Under the pieces are notes generated by a model. That model was not told the origin of the DNA and ran no database searches. It saw only the letters and a program-made list of their open reading frames with translations. A stretch of DNA of 64,000 nucleotides. It comes from Eulemur rufifrons (taxonomy: Eukaryota; Chordata; Mammalia; Primates; Lemuridae). The first letter of the stretch is position 1. Every line of letters starts with the position of its first letter. Where the stretch lies: positions 51,480,001-51,544,000 of the forward strand of contig NC_091010.1 in assembly GCF_041146395.1 (NCBI RefSeq), written 5' to 3'. This document shows positions 21,608-32,590 of this stretch, one piece after another. Both the position numbers and the translations under genes were made by a program.

Positions 21608-23645
21608 GATTTTTATAATCCTTTATTATTATTTAAAGAACAATAGAATAGAGCCACCAAAGGATAAGCAAGGTTAATGTCATGTCTTGGGACCTACTTA
21701 CAAATGTTGGAAGAATATTGCTGCTTGGGAAGAAAAGTCTAATCCTACAGAGAAGAGGACACTTTAACTCCTAACAGCTCAGGCCTTCTTTAAAAAAAAA
21801 AAAAAAAGTTTTAGAGAAGGGAAAAAAATTCATTTCCTTGATGGCACTTCTTATTCCATTTTACTGCAACAATTCCAATGAGAAGTGCAAAAGGATTTTT
21901 ATTGTCATATCAGATTTACATGGTAAAATTTAATGTACTTCTTGTCAGTTTTAAACACTGGAAATATCAATAAAATGTCAAATTATATTTGACTTCAAAC
22001 CCAAGTGGTTATAAAAACGCAATACAAATTTACAATCATTTAGTCTTCCCCTTTTCCCACAATAAAACCCCATTTTATTCTTTATGGGAAGCTAAACTTA
22101 TTTTGCTCAAAGCTGGTAATTTATTAGGGCTTACATCAGACCTGAAGTGTGTTTCTCTTAGAAATCAATGGTAGGCTTGGAAGTAGGACCACGCTTTTTA
22201 ATTACAGCTTTGAAGTAATGTAATTGTGGGTTTTAATGCCTTGTACATCTGCTTGAAAGATTATATGAGTTTGTTCAAAGTTCTGGAAGCAATAAAATTA
22301 ATTTTTTGGACACTGAGCTAGCAAAAGAATACCAGTGATGCTAATTGAAGTGGATGGCATAATGTATCTTAATGCACTTTGTGATCTATCTTACACAATG
22401 GACATTTTGCCCAGGCTGTCCGCAGGAGCTGCATCAAAGGAGCTTTTGTTGGCCTTCTGATCATGTACCTTCTTTTTTCCTTTCCCCTTCCTGGGTTCCT
22501 GGTATTAAAACAATTTATTCTTTCTTCGATGAAAGATTTGGTGGCGCGCAGCTGATGTCGCTCCCTGCTATTTATGAGGATTTGAGGTCAACCTTGTTCA
22601 CAGATTTGGGTTTTTAGGCAATAATCATTTCAGTAATCAAGAACTTCAGACATTCCTTTTAAGCAAGCACAGTCGAATGGGCCATAGTCACCACTGAAAG
22701 TGAAGAGGAGAAGAGGAAAATTCAACAGGAGGAGAGAGGGAATGCTGGGGAGAGCACGTGAGGAGAGACCCCACGGGAGCTTCTATTGTAGCACATTGTC
22801 TTAGACTCGCAAAGGAGCATTTCTATGCTATTTCAGGATTCTGAGATCTCTGGATCATAACTTGCTCAGACAGGGTAAACATTAAAAAAATAAACCTCAA
22901 ATCTTTTCATTTCCCATGCTTTTTACTTCTACACATGTGTGTGTTTGTTTTGTTTATTTCAGTGTTATAGTTATGTGGCATCATTCATGTCCCCCTCATG
23001 CGAATGGACTATTTATTCATTCTCTTTTTCTAGAAAGGTAACTACCTAGGTTATCTAGAGATACTCATTTTCTACCTAATAACCCATTTTACTTTTTTCT
23101 GATGTTTATTTTAGTCTAACGTTCCTTCTTCTACAAATAGTTCTTATATTAGCAGTTTGCAAAGATGCACTTTGTATATATTAATAACTTAGGTTAGTCC
23201 ATATAAAAAGTAAATATGAAACACAAAAAAATGTTTATAAATTATTCTAGTTTTGAGGTTTGGTTGGAATAAGCTATTTGACCCTTAGCAAACTACTGTG
23301 CTTTTTTAGCGTCCTCCCCCTCTCTCTCTCTCTCTCTGTCTCTTGAGCTTCACCCCAGTGATGACTTCCTGTCTTCTCTGCTCCCCTCAGACATCTGAGT
23401 TCTCCTTTCCAGCTTTTCTCTGCCAGTCAATGGCTTGACTTCTCTCTTCAGGAAGAAAAGAGAAACCGTCAGATGAGATTTTTTTCCTTGTGCCTAGAAA
23501 TTGTATCCTTGTAGGTGTTCAATCATATTTTTTGATAGATGAGGAGGACCTTGCCCTGTGATTACAATTTTTCATTATTTTAACCACTTCCTTTTGAATG
23601 ATTCATCCGTATTCATATATTTATATTTAACACATACAATTTTTT
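21608..23645. other. Repeat-poor stretch, no gene recognised
   Basis: No transposable element is evident apart from a (TC)n run at 23320-23337. The 21985-22620 part has several TAATT/ATTA motifs and an 81-codon frame (22372-22617) without a recognised domain or convincing splice context. Confidence 0.45.
23320..23337 (+). repeat. (TC)n microsatellite
   Basis: Nine TC units following a C-run. Confidence 0.9.
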
Positions 23646-24159
23646 TGTGGCAGGCAGAATAATCCCCCCCACTACCAAACATCTACCTCCTACTCTCTGG
23701 AAACTATGAATATATTAGGTTACATAGCAAGGGGGAATTGAGGTTGCAAGTGGAATTAAAGCTGCTAATCAGCTCATCTTGAAGTAGGGAGATTGTCCTG
23801 GCTTATCCAGGGGGGGCAAATGTTTAAGAACTGGGTGGTTCTTAAGAGTGGACAAGGAAGGCGGAAGAGGAGGTCAGGGTGATGCCCTGGGAGAAGGAAT
23901 CGACTCGAGTTTGCTAGTCTTGAAGATGGAGGAAAGGAGCCATGAGCTATGGGATGTGGGCAGCTGCAAGGAGCTGCAAGAGGCAAGGTACTACCCAGAG
24001 CCCACAGAAAGGAACCCAGCCCTGAGCACACATGAGTTTAGCCTGGTGAGACCTGTGTCAGATGTCTGACCTCCAGAACTGTTACATAACAAATTGGTGT
24101 GTGAGCTTGTGGTTATTTGTGAGTTCAAATCTGTCACGGCAGCAAACTGAAACTAATCA
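23646..24159 (+). mobile_element. MLT1 LTR (MaLR), sense, near full length
   Basis: About 514 bp. It starts 'tgtggcaggcagaataatcc', then 'aaactatgaatatattaggt', 'gattgtcctggcttatccag', 'tgaagatggaggaaaggagc', 'cagaaaggaacccagccctg', 'gacctccagaactgttacat' and ends 'gcaaactgaaactaatca'. This order matches the MLT1B-D type. Overlapping frames on both strands (23774-24069) are incidental. Confidence 0.9.
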
Positions 24160-24409
24160 ACCATCAAACCAACAAACCAAACTAAATGAAACAAGCCAAA
24201 CACAAATATAGCCAAAAGAAACCTCCTCAGACCCCATATCTCGCTTTCTCTTCCTCGTTCTATCTCCTGCCATCATCTCTCCCTCAATCTCAGTCTCTCT
24301 GTATTGCTCTCCTTTTATAGCAAAAGTACCTAAAATAGCCGTCTGAACATACACATCCCTTTTCCTCTTTGACCTTCTCGTTTGTGCTCTAAATCTGGCT
24401 TCTGTACTC

Positions 24410-25475
24410 ACCATCACACCAGCTCTCCCAGGGCCAAGATCACCAGTGACATTCAAGTTACCAAATTCAGCACTTTTTTTTTTCGGTCCTCATCAGCATG
24501 TAATACACTTGCCTGTTCCCTTACTGAAATAGTGATTTCTCTTAGCTTGCATGAAACCTGTCCCTTAAGGTGTTCACACTCCTTTTGGACATCCCCAGTG
24601 TATTTTTCTGGCTTTCCTTGTTCCACTTAATGCTTTTTGTGGGGACGCCTCTGTGCTCAAATGTGAACGTCAGCCAGGGTCCAGACATAAAAACAGAAAC
24701 CCCAATAGATACTTTGGACAAAGAAAGTTTAACACATTGATTTGGTTACACAGGTGAGGAAAGAACGGAGGATCTGAGCAGGGGATGGGAAGACAACACA
24801 GAAATTCATAGTAGCAAGAAGCAGCAATCAGTCTTCCAAGACCCTGCTGGGTATAACCCGTTGCCCACCTGCTATCTTCCTTGGATAGCATCACACACTT
24901 AAAACTAAACAGTCAAAAACAAAGCTCAAGCCCTCTCCCCTGACCCTCACCCAGGGGCCCCCCTCTTGATAAATGGAACCATCATTCCCCTCTTTGCTTA
25001 GACTAGAATCTTGCAAGCCATCCTTAGTACTTTTCTTGACCTTACCAGCCTACCCACATGCAGTAAACTACTCTTTGTATTTCCCTTGTAAATAACTTCT
25101 AAATCTGACAAATTTTCTCGGTCTTCATAGTCATCCCCCTGGTTCAAACCACAATCATTTCCCACTGCGCCATGAAACGAGTTAATTTTTTTTAATTCTT
25201 TCACCAAATAACTACTTTTAAAATGCAAATATGAAGATGTACACCCTGCTGGGATGTACACCCCAATCATAAATTATATCTGCATTTAGGATACAAGGGG
25301 GAAGATTTCTTAACAGGACCGAAAAGTCTTGCATGATCTGGCCTTACTCCCCATTTGCCTTTCAAACTACCATTCATGTTTTCCTAGCACAATGTAGCTG
25401 TGACTTTCCCAGGTGGATGTTTTATAACCTGCCCTATCCTCATGTTTCATTCCCTGAAATGTTGCTCTTAACTTC
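24410..25475 (+). mobile_element. Fragmented LINE-2 body
   Basis: Pieces in L2 sense order: 'ccaaattcagcacttttttt' then 'cggtcctcatcagcatgtaa' (the stretch encoding 'vLLDLSAAFDT' in intact copies), then 'gcaagccatccttagtactt', 'ccacaatcatttcccactgc' and 'cttgcatgatctggccttac'. These correspond to the reverse transcriptase end and the downstream L2 ORF2. It is broken by unassigned sequence at about 24660-24950 and heavily mutated, and encodes nothing now. Confidence 0.6.
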
Positions 25476-25622
25476 TCTGTGGCCTCACTCTTCCTGTCCT
25501 GGGAGAGAAAGTTGTGCTTATCTGATTGGTGAAACTGGGAGAAGAACCTGGACACGTGGCTCAACCATTCTTTCTCCTCTGTCTTTTTGGGACTTACCTC
25601 CTTGCAGAAGCCACACATCTGC

Positions 25623-25650
25623 TCTGAAACACTGAAACACTGAAACACTG
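25623..25650 (+). repeat. 10-bp tandem repeat, about 3 copies
   Basis: 'ctgaaacact' style unit repeated without spacer in 'ctgaaacactgaaacactga'. Local slippage. Confidence 0.85.
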
Positions 25651-25959
25651 AGCTAGAAACATAGTTTTTAGGCCTGCTGTCTAGTCATCTATCTTAAAAC
25701 TATGTTTTAAGATATTTTTAGTAGTATATGTGATTTTAAAAAATTCTGTATCTTTCTGATTCTTCTGTCTGTCGATTGCATTTAATTGCAGGCACAGAAG
25801 AGAGAAGTTTTCATTCCGTGTGCTCCTTAAATGTGCAACACCTTGGCACAAGCTTTCAAAGCCAATGATAATACCCTCCCCAACATGGCATTTGTCACAA
25901 CGATAATTATGTCGTTACTCGGGAACATCTGTAAATTATCTCTTTGCCCTGCAAAAGGC

Positions 25960-26080
25960 TGCATTCTGTGAAGGAGAGGCTGTGATTTTTTTTTTTTTTT
26001 TTTTTTTTGCCACTGTATCTCTAGTGCCTAGCACGGGGCCTGGCACACAATCAGCAGTCAGAAAATGATTGTTGGTAGAA
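25960..26080 (+). mobile_element. LINE-2 tail with expanded T tract
   Basis: 'gaaggagaggctgtga' then T23 (25986-26008), followed by 'gccactgtatctctagtgcc' and 'tagcacggggcctggcacac'. The T run occupies the place where the L2 consensus has a short T6 before 'gtctgttttgttcactg', so it is an expansion inside the L2 and not a poly(A) tail of an inserted element. Confidence 0.75.
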
Positions 26081-26439
26081 TACATGGAAAAACTTGTTCC
26101 TTTTTACAGGAAAGGCCAGGAAAGATCTCAAGAGAGCAGCTGCTTCGGACAGGCAGTGTCCCAAAGAGAACCCTGGTGCTCTGACACATGTAATAAAATT
26201 GACATCCTGGTTTTTTATAGGAAAAAGAATAAGAAGGCATGATTTCTTGAAGAATCAACTAATTAGACTTTATTTGTAATGTGGCAGCAGACAGCCTAAA
26301 TGCATGAGAAAGGGAGAAGAGGTCAAGGCAGTCTAAGCATGCAGTATCTCAGGTAGAGGATGAGATCTTTGGACTTAAGTCTGAATTTTCTCCCACTCTA
26401 CATTTCAGTATCTGATTTACCGATTATGGTGTTTGGGAT

Positions 26440-26560
26440 GGACGTACTCAATCAATGAACACATTTAAGTGCCTGCAATATGCAGTAAGTGCTGTGGGTG
26501 CTATCAGGGGTGTAAGTCACAGTCCAAATTTCAGAGTCCTCGTGGAGTTTACGGTGCTAG
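26440..26560 (-). mobile_element. LINE-2 3' end, minus strand
   Basis: 'tttaagtgcctgcaatatgc', 'gtgctgtgggtgctatcagg' and 'cctcgtggagtttacggtgc' are the complement of the L2 tail (family form: 'gtaagctccatgagggcagg'). Confidence 0.65.
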
Positions 26561-26824
26561 CAAGCAGCTAAATAGCAGGCAGTGTGCTTTAAATGCTCTG
26601 AACTTTGTTGCTGTAAATGTTTCTTTTATAAATTACTCTGCCTGGGCTTCCCTAGGTTCTCTTAGCACCCTGTTCCTAAGGCTTACTTGGTGTAGGCCTT
26701 TTGCCAGCTAAAACACTTGAGTAACACACAAGAGAAATTACTTCATCCCCCCAGGATGCTAGTAATGCCATTGGAACGAGCCTCAATTCTCGGGAGGGAC
26801 TCTTCTTAGGAAAGTGATTTGTCA

Positions 26825-26945
26825 AAAATGCAATATACCAAGACTGTACTCAAGTCACAGTCTTGATGGCTGTTTGACCTTGATAACCCTCTCCAAATTT
26901 CAGAGTCTCTGTTTGTACAACAGTAAAATGGGGGCAATAAAAATT
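26825..26945 (+). mobile_element. MIR SINE fragment
   Basis: Sense MIR core and tail-side: 'ggctgtttgaccttgataac', 'ctctccaaatttcagagtct', 'acagtaaaatgggggcaata'. Confidence 0.7.
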
Positions 26946-26959
26946 GGAGTATGTTTCTG

Positions 26960-27295
26960 ACTTTTTAAAAAAATACATTTTCATTTTAGAATAGTTTTTG
27001 ATTTGCAGAAAATTGCAGACAGTTCCCTGATTATTAACATCTATGGTATATTATTATAATTAATGGCGATCATTATTATACAGTATTATATATCATTATT
27101 GTACATTATATGTACATATATACATTATTCTTAATTAAGTCTGTATTTTACTCAAAATTTCTTGGTTTTTACCTAATACTTTTTTTTTCAATTCCAGAAT
27201 TTTATCCAGGGTACAATATTACATTCACTTAGTGAGTCTTCTTAGCTCTTCTTGGCTATGACATTTTCAGAGATTTTTGTTTGTCTGTTCTGAGG
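26960..27295 (-). mobile_element. Old L1M fragment, minus strand
   Basis: 'gaatagtttttgatttgcag', 'gttccctgattattaacatc', 'cttggtttttacctaatact' and 'cttcttggctatgacatttt' follow an old L1M 3' UTR read in complement. It includes an extremely AT-rich stretch at 27045-27150. Confidence 0.6.
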
Positions 27296-27649
27296 ATTGT
27301 GGCAGACGCTGTTAGTTGTCTTCCCACTCTCTTTTCTCTCCTTCCTTTTAAAAGAAAGGGAACAACATTATGCTCAGCTAAAACCCTCATTTCCTCCAGA
27401 CTCTCTTGCAGTTAGGAGTTTCCATAAACCTCCCTCCAGGCAATGAGACGTAAAGATTCTGGGTGGGGCTTCTCAGAAAGCTTTTTAAAGATCAGACTTA
27501 GCTGGGATACGCCTTTTTCCTTTTTCATCATTCCACTAATCTTGCCCAAAGGGCGAAAATAATAAGAGATGCAGAAAATACCTTTTAAAAATTATATGTT
27601 GTTTATTTAAATTGTGAAAATGAATTTTGCAATGTATATATACATACAT

Positions 27650-28225
27650 ATTTATTTATATTACCATATGTTTTTAGTAACAGCTTTATTGAACTGTGAT
27701 TCTCATACCGTATAACTGACCTTTTCAAAGTATAAATTTCAATGGTTTTTAGTATGTTTACAGAGTTGTATAACCATCACCACAATCAGTCTGAGGACAT
27801 TTTCATCACTCCCAAAATAACCCTGTACCTATTGGCAGTCACTCCTCATTTCTCCAACCCCCCCACCCCCACTGACACCACCCTGGGCAATGACTACCTA
27901 CTTCCTGTCTCTACATATTCTGGAAATTTCATATAAATGGAGTCATAAAATATGTGTCCTTTGTGTCTCATTTGTTTCCCTTAGCATGTTTTTAAGATTT
28001 ATCTATGTTGCAGTGTATATCAATACTTCATTCTTTTTTATGACTAAACAATCTTCCATTGTGTGGATCAGCCACATTTTATTTATTCACTTATCAATTA
28101 GTGGACATTTCGTTTGTTTCCACTTTTGGGCTGTTATAAATAATGCTGCTGTAAACATTCGTGTACAAGTTTTTGTGTGGACATATGTCTTCCTTTCTTT
28201 TGGGTAAATACCTAGGAGTAGAAGC
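27650..28225 (-). mobile_element. L1M 3' end, minus strand
   Basis: Well-preserved complement of an L1M end: 'acagctttattgaactgtga', 'gttgtataaccatcaccaca', 'ctacatattctggaaatttc', 'aaatggagtcataaaatatg', 'gtggacatttcgtttgtttc' and 'cttttgggtaaatacctagg'. The piece holds the 3' UTR and the last part of ORF2. The 105-codon frame at 27890-28207 reads antisense to it. Confidence 0.88.
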
Positions 28226-28489
28226 AGCAAATTACTTGAAAGCACCAGGACGGAAGCCTCCTGTTAGGGACAGCAGAGCAAGAAACACAGGGGACAGGGT
28301 CCTCATGGTATTCTGGAGGTGCTACACCTCGCTTGGACTTGCTATCTCTGGATTGCTTGTTATAGGAGAAAAAATAAGGCACTTTCTTGCCTTAAGGGCA
28401 TGTAAAACTTTTCTGTTACATACTGCTGAAGAGGATTCTTATTGATACCAAGATTAAATAGGACATTATCCAGCACAGTGCCAGGGCAG

Positions 28490-28750
28490 AGTTAAGTTTC
28501 AACGTCACAGCAAAGAAATGTGCTGTCACTCTTTCAGCTCATATTCAGTGGTTTCTTCTCCTGGGAACACCTCAGCGCTAAGTGCCACAGGTATTATTTG
28601 CTCTTGTGTGCTACTTTTGTGTTCTCGGTTTACCTGCAAACTCCTTGAGGACAAAATACCATTTGTGATGCCATTTTTGCTGTGCGTCTGGAGCACCTAG
28701 CTGAGTGCTGGGCCACAGTGGCCCTCAGGAAATACTTGGGCTTAATTCTA
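28490..28750 (+). mobile_element. LINE-2 3' end
   Basis: 'caaactccttgaggacaaaa', 'gtctggagcacctagctgag' and 'caggaaatacttgggctt' are a diverged L2 tail. Confidence 0.55.
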
Positions 28751-28995
28751 CTATAAGTAAAAATCTGGTATTTTCTTAGTGAAGATCCTGTTCTCTGAAA
28801 GGGACATTCATCAGCACTTGGAGAAGGACAGATGCCCTGCAGGGCCAAAGCAATAAATCTCTGGTAGCACTTTCAAAACTCTGGCCTCTTTTCCACTGAA
28901 AATCAAGCCCAGTTGTTACAGAGGATCATAACAGTTAATGACATATGTCTGATTGCTACTACTGACTCAACCAACCGTTTCCTTGTTTGTTCAAG

Positions 28996-29044
28996 ATTAA
29001 CAACAAAGATTAATTTGCAATAAAATTAACAACAAAGATTAATT
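28996..29044 (+). repeat. 20-bp direct repeat, period 29
   Basis: 'attaacaacaaagattaatt' occurs at 28996-29015 and again at 29025-29044, with a third partial copy after it. Simple AT-rich tandem duplication. Confidence 0.85.
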
Positions 29045-29129
29045 AACAAAGACAACAGGTGACAACTCTTGAGCACTTAATATATATTAAGAACAGTACA
29101 ATAAAAGCTATAGTGCAATATTTGACATA

Positions 29130-29325
29130 TTTGAAAGATAAAAAGTAAAATATTTGCAAGATAAAAAAATAAATAGAAGTTTTACTGGGGAGATGATGGA
29201 ACTGTCCTATATTTTGATTATGGTGATGATTACATGGCTATATGCATTTGTTAACACTCATTGTTTAACTAAAAAGTGTGAATTTTACTCTATGAAAATT
29301 ATACCTCAATCAATATGACCTTGCT
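29130..29325 (+). mobile_element. L1M 3' end
   Basis: 'ggaactgtcctatattttga', 'tatggtgatgattacatggc', 'gtgaattttactctatgaaa' and 'attatacctcaatcaatatg' follow the L1M 3' UTR order up to the A-rich end. Confidence 0.75.
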
Positions 29326-30189
29326 TAACCTACCCCCAAGAAAAGGAAAATTAAATAGAAATTCTCAGTTTGTACTCATAAATAGCTTATAAATTAGGGG
29401 ACAAAAATACCAAAAAAAAAAAAAAAAGATTTTAGAACTTTTTGCAAATTAAAAATCAAAACCAGCTAAGATATGTTAAAGTTAATTTAATAGGACATAA
29501 AAATCATTTTAAAAAGAAAATTCCAGAAAGAAAAATGTTGAATACATGTCTTAAGAGCAATTATTGTTTTATGAAACTTGTTTCAATCATGTAAGTGGTG
29601 AGTAGACAGATTTAGGATATGTGGTTTGGGTGTGTATATACGGACTGTGGTGTGGGGTAAATGTAGAGTGACCGAACATCCCAGTTTGCCCAAGACTGTC
29701 CTGAGTTTAGCACTGTAAGTCTCACTTCCTGGATCACCCCTCGTTTCCAGTCAAACAAGGATAGTCCACTCTATTTTTGTACTGAAAGTTGTGACTTTTT
29801 GTTTTAAAGTGTGAAAAACACTTATTGAAAAGTTATCACAATCTTTCTGGATTTTGTATTAGGACAGGTAAGAATATAAAATGCCAAAGTTACTTCTGCA
29901 GAGATTTGTATTTCTCTAGCTCGTGCTTATCAATTTATACTCTAAGCATTTATATGTTCATCTTCTTCACTTGACAGCCTGAAAGTGGGGGCCGGGCCAT
30001 AATTCTTGAATTCCTTTGACATTAGCACATAGTAACTATTCCATAGATACCTGCCTTGTATACAGAGATTTATCAATATAACTACGTTTTAAATGCCTCA
30101 TGGGAATTGGCTATATTTTTCTTGACTCTTGAATTATGAGTTCACAAGTTTTCAGTTACATAGTGTAACTGAAACTGTGAAGAGAGAAA
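29326..30189. other. Unassigned; weak DNA-transposon-like patch near 29665
   Basis: 'agagtgaccgaacatcccag' followed by 'cccaagactgtcctgag' recalls one end of a non-autonomous DNA element with 'gtcccggtttgcccgggac'-like termini, but no matching far end was found. A15 is at 29413-29427. Confidence 0.35.
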
Positions 30190-30310
30190 AAGGCCAGATT
30201 ATGCATTGGTATGAAGGCAAAATAAGGGTTTTAGATTTTATCCTAAATATATTGGGAAAAAAACTCAAAAATTTCAAGTGGAAATGTGATCAAATTCACA
30301 TTTTCCAGAC
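30190..30310 (-). mobile_element. L2-type fragment, minus strand
   Basis: 'agggttttagattttatcct' and 'tgtgatcaaattcacatttt' resemble the complement of the L2 ORF2 region ('gatcatgtcactcctctg... aaagccaaagtccttac'). Confidence 0.45.
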
Positions 30311-30464
30311 TTCTCTATTGTCTTTCTTTCACTGTTTTGACCACATCCTCACCACCAAAAAGGAGTGAGACCCTCATTCCCTTGCATATTGGCTCCTAAT
30401 GAGCAAGGGTGTCTTGTTGGCCCCAGTGCTTTGTGGTTGGGACCACAGCTGTACTGAAGCTTCT

Positions 30465-30590
30465 TCATCTATGACATGCAGATAATAATGGTATCCGCAT
30501 CTAGGATTATTGGGAGAATTAAATTAGGTAAAGTTTCTGAAGCCCTTAGTACCTGGAACATGGTAAGAGCTATGTAATTGCTTCTTAGAT
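30465..30590 (+). mobile_element. MIR SINE fragment
   Basis: Sense MIR tail: 'catgcagataataatggtat', 'gattattgggagaattaaat', 'gcccttagtacctggaacat'. Confidence 0.75.
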
Positions 30591-30764
30591 AAACAAAGTC
30601 TATGGTGAAGAATGTGAGGATTGAGTGATAAATACCTCTCCAAGTTGGATTCAGGTGCAGCAGTGTGAAGAAAAAAATGCTGAATCAAATATCTGAATCA
30701 AGAATTATTCCAATAGATTACCAGTGTATTTGTGTCCTTTTAGGTGGTAGAGGCATTTATATAT

Positions 30765-31388
30765 CCATCCAGTTTCTATTGCTGCAAAACACATTTAGCA
30801 GCTTAACAAGACAAATTTATTAACACACATTTTCCATGGGTCAGCAGGCTAAGGATGGCACAGCCAAATTCTTTGCTTGGGTCTCACAAGGCTGAAATCA
30901 AGAGGTCATCCAGAGCTATGATCTCATCCAAGGCATGAGGTCCTTGTCAAACTCACAAGCCGTTGACAGAATTTAATTTTTTACAGTTGTAGGAACTGAA
31001 GGCTTCAGCAACTAGAAACCACCCACTGTTCCCTGTCAAGGGACCCTCTCTACATCATGGTAGCTTACTGCAAATTGAGCAGGATAATTTCTCTCATGCT
31101 TCAAATCTCTCCCTTTCGGAAGGACCCAGTCCCTTTTAAGCATGTACCTGATTAGGTCAGGTGCACTAAAGATAATCATGTCTGATTCACTAAAAATCAA
31201 TTAATTGGGGGACTTAATGACATTTTCAAAATCCTCTCACCTTTGTCTTACAATGTAACTTAATCACAAGAGTGAAAGCCATCATATTCACTGTCCTGCC
31301 CTCTCTAAAAGGGCAGGGATTATGCAGGGCATATATTACCAGGGGACAAGGATCTTTGGGACCATCTTAGAATTCTCCCTATGCAGGA
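30765..31388 (-). mobile_element. MLT1 LTR (older subfamily), minus strand
   Basis: Complement of an old MLT1: 'tctattgctgcaaaacacat', 'acaaatttattaacacacat' (polyadenylation region), 'gggtctcacaaggctgaaat', 'caatgtaacttaatcacaag' and 'gggaccatcttagaattctc'. Roughly 620 bp, so possibly near complete. Confidence 0.75.
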
Positions 31389-31669
31389 CACATTTTAGCA
31401 CTTGCAAAGTATCACTGCTGGTTGCATAAAGATCCTTGAGGATGCAGTATGAGGGCAGGGGAGGAGTGGGTCAAATGAGGTGACGGGAAAACAAATAATA
31501 AAAGTAGGAACAATAGTTGGAAGGATAATGCTATATAAGAGCTGATGGTGTCAGTGGAGGTGAAGAAAAGGATATCATTTCTGGGTATATTTTGGAGAAA
31601 AAACAGGCAGGCTTTGGTGATGGGTAGGATGCAAAAAGGTGAGAGAGACGAAGAATAAAGGATATTGTA

Positions 31670-32166
31670 TTGTTATCTATTGCTGCATAACAAATTGCCC
31701 CCAAATGTAGGAGTTTAAAACAGCACACATTTATTGTCTCAAGGTTTCTTTCTATGGGTTAGGAATGTGGGTGCAGCTTAGCTGGGTTGTAATCAAGACA
31801 GAAGCTTTTAGCCAATTGAAGACTTGACTGGGGCTGACTGATGTGTTTCCAAGACGGTGCACTCACATGGCTATTGGCAGCTGGTCTCATAGTTCTCCAT
31901 GCATGGGCCCCTCCATAGGACTTCTTTAGTGTCCATATGGAATGGCAGCTGGTTTTCCTTGGAATGAGTGAGCCAAAAGAAAGAACAAGTTAGGTGCTGC
32001 CATGCCTTTTACAAACTAGCCTCAGAAGTCACACACTGTCACTTTTGCCATATTGTGCTCATTAGAAATGAGTCATTAAGTCCAGCCCACACTCAAGGGG
32101 ATGGGAAATAGGTTCACCTTTTGAAGAGACAAGAGCCAAAGAATTGTGAGTGTGTATTAAAACAAC
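31670..32166 (-). mobile_element. MLT1J/K-like LTR, minus strand
   Basis: 'gttatctattgctgcataac', 'acagcacacatttattgtct', 'cttagctgggttgtaatcaa', 'cattagaaatgagtcattaa' and 'ccagcccacactcaagggga' are in the order of a complement MLT1J/K. It lies 280 bp from another minus-strand MLT1 of a different subfamily, so the two are independent insertions and not a provirus. Confidence 0.8.
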
Positions 32167-32344
32167 CACAGGTGACTTTCAGGATTCAAGCTTGCATAGT
32201 GATACTGCTTGCATTTACAGACCCACTTTGAACATTCCAATAAAAATAAAACAAAATTGTGTGTGAGCATTTGGGTCAAAATACATGAATACCAAATGAA
32301 TTTCCATAAGAGTTTAGAAAAGGGTTGGATAAGAGCTGAAGTAG

Positions 32345-32590
32345 CCAAGGGAGATTTAAATTTGAGCTAGGCCTTGACTGATGAGTAGGCTGATACAGAA
32401 TGGTAAACCAAGTACGGTACACAGCACAGGCAAGAATGTGGCGATGGAACAGGGAAAGATCCCACTGAAGCCAGACATTTGATTTGAGGGTCACAGGACA
32501 AGAGTCAGTAAAAGTTGAGAGCCACTGCATGAAGAGCCTTAAGTAATTTCAAGCTAAAGAGTTTACATTTGATTCAGCAGTAGAGGATTT
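32345..32590 (-). repeat. Old LINE-like repeat, probably L2/L3 type
   Basis: 'gagctaggccttgactgatg', 'cacaggcaagaatgtggcga' and 'catgaagagccttaagtaat' resemble a mammal-wide old LINE read in complement. Subfamily unclear. Confidence 0.4.

Noticed and set aside
22372..22617. 81-codon frame in a repeat-poor block
   Set aside because: No recognised motif and no convincing acceptor or donor at its edges.
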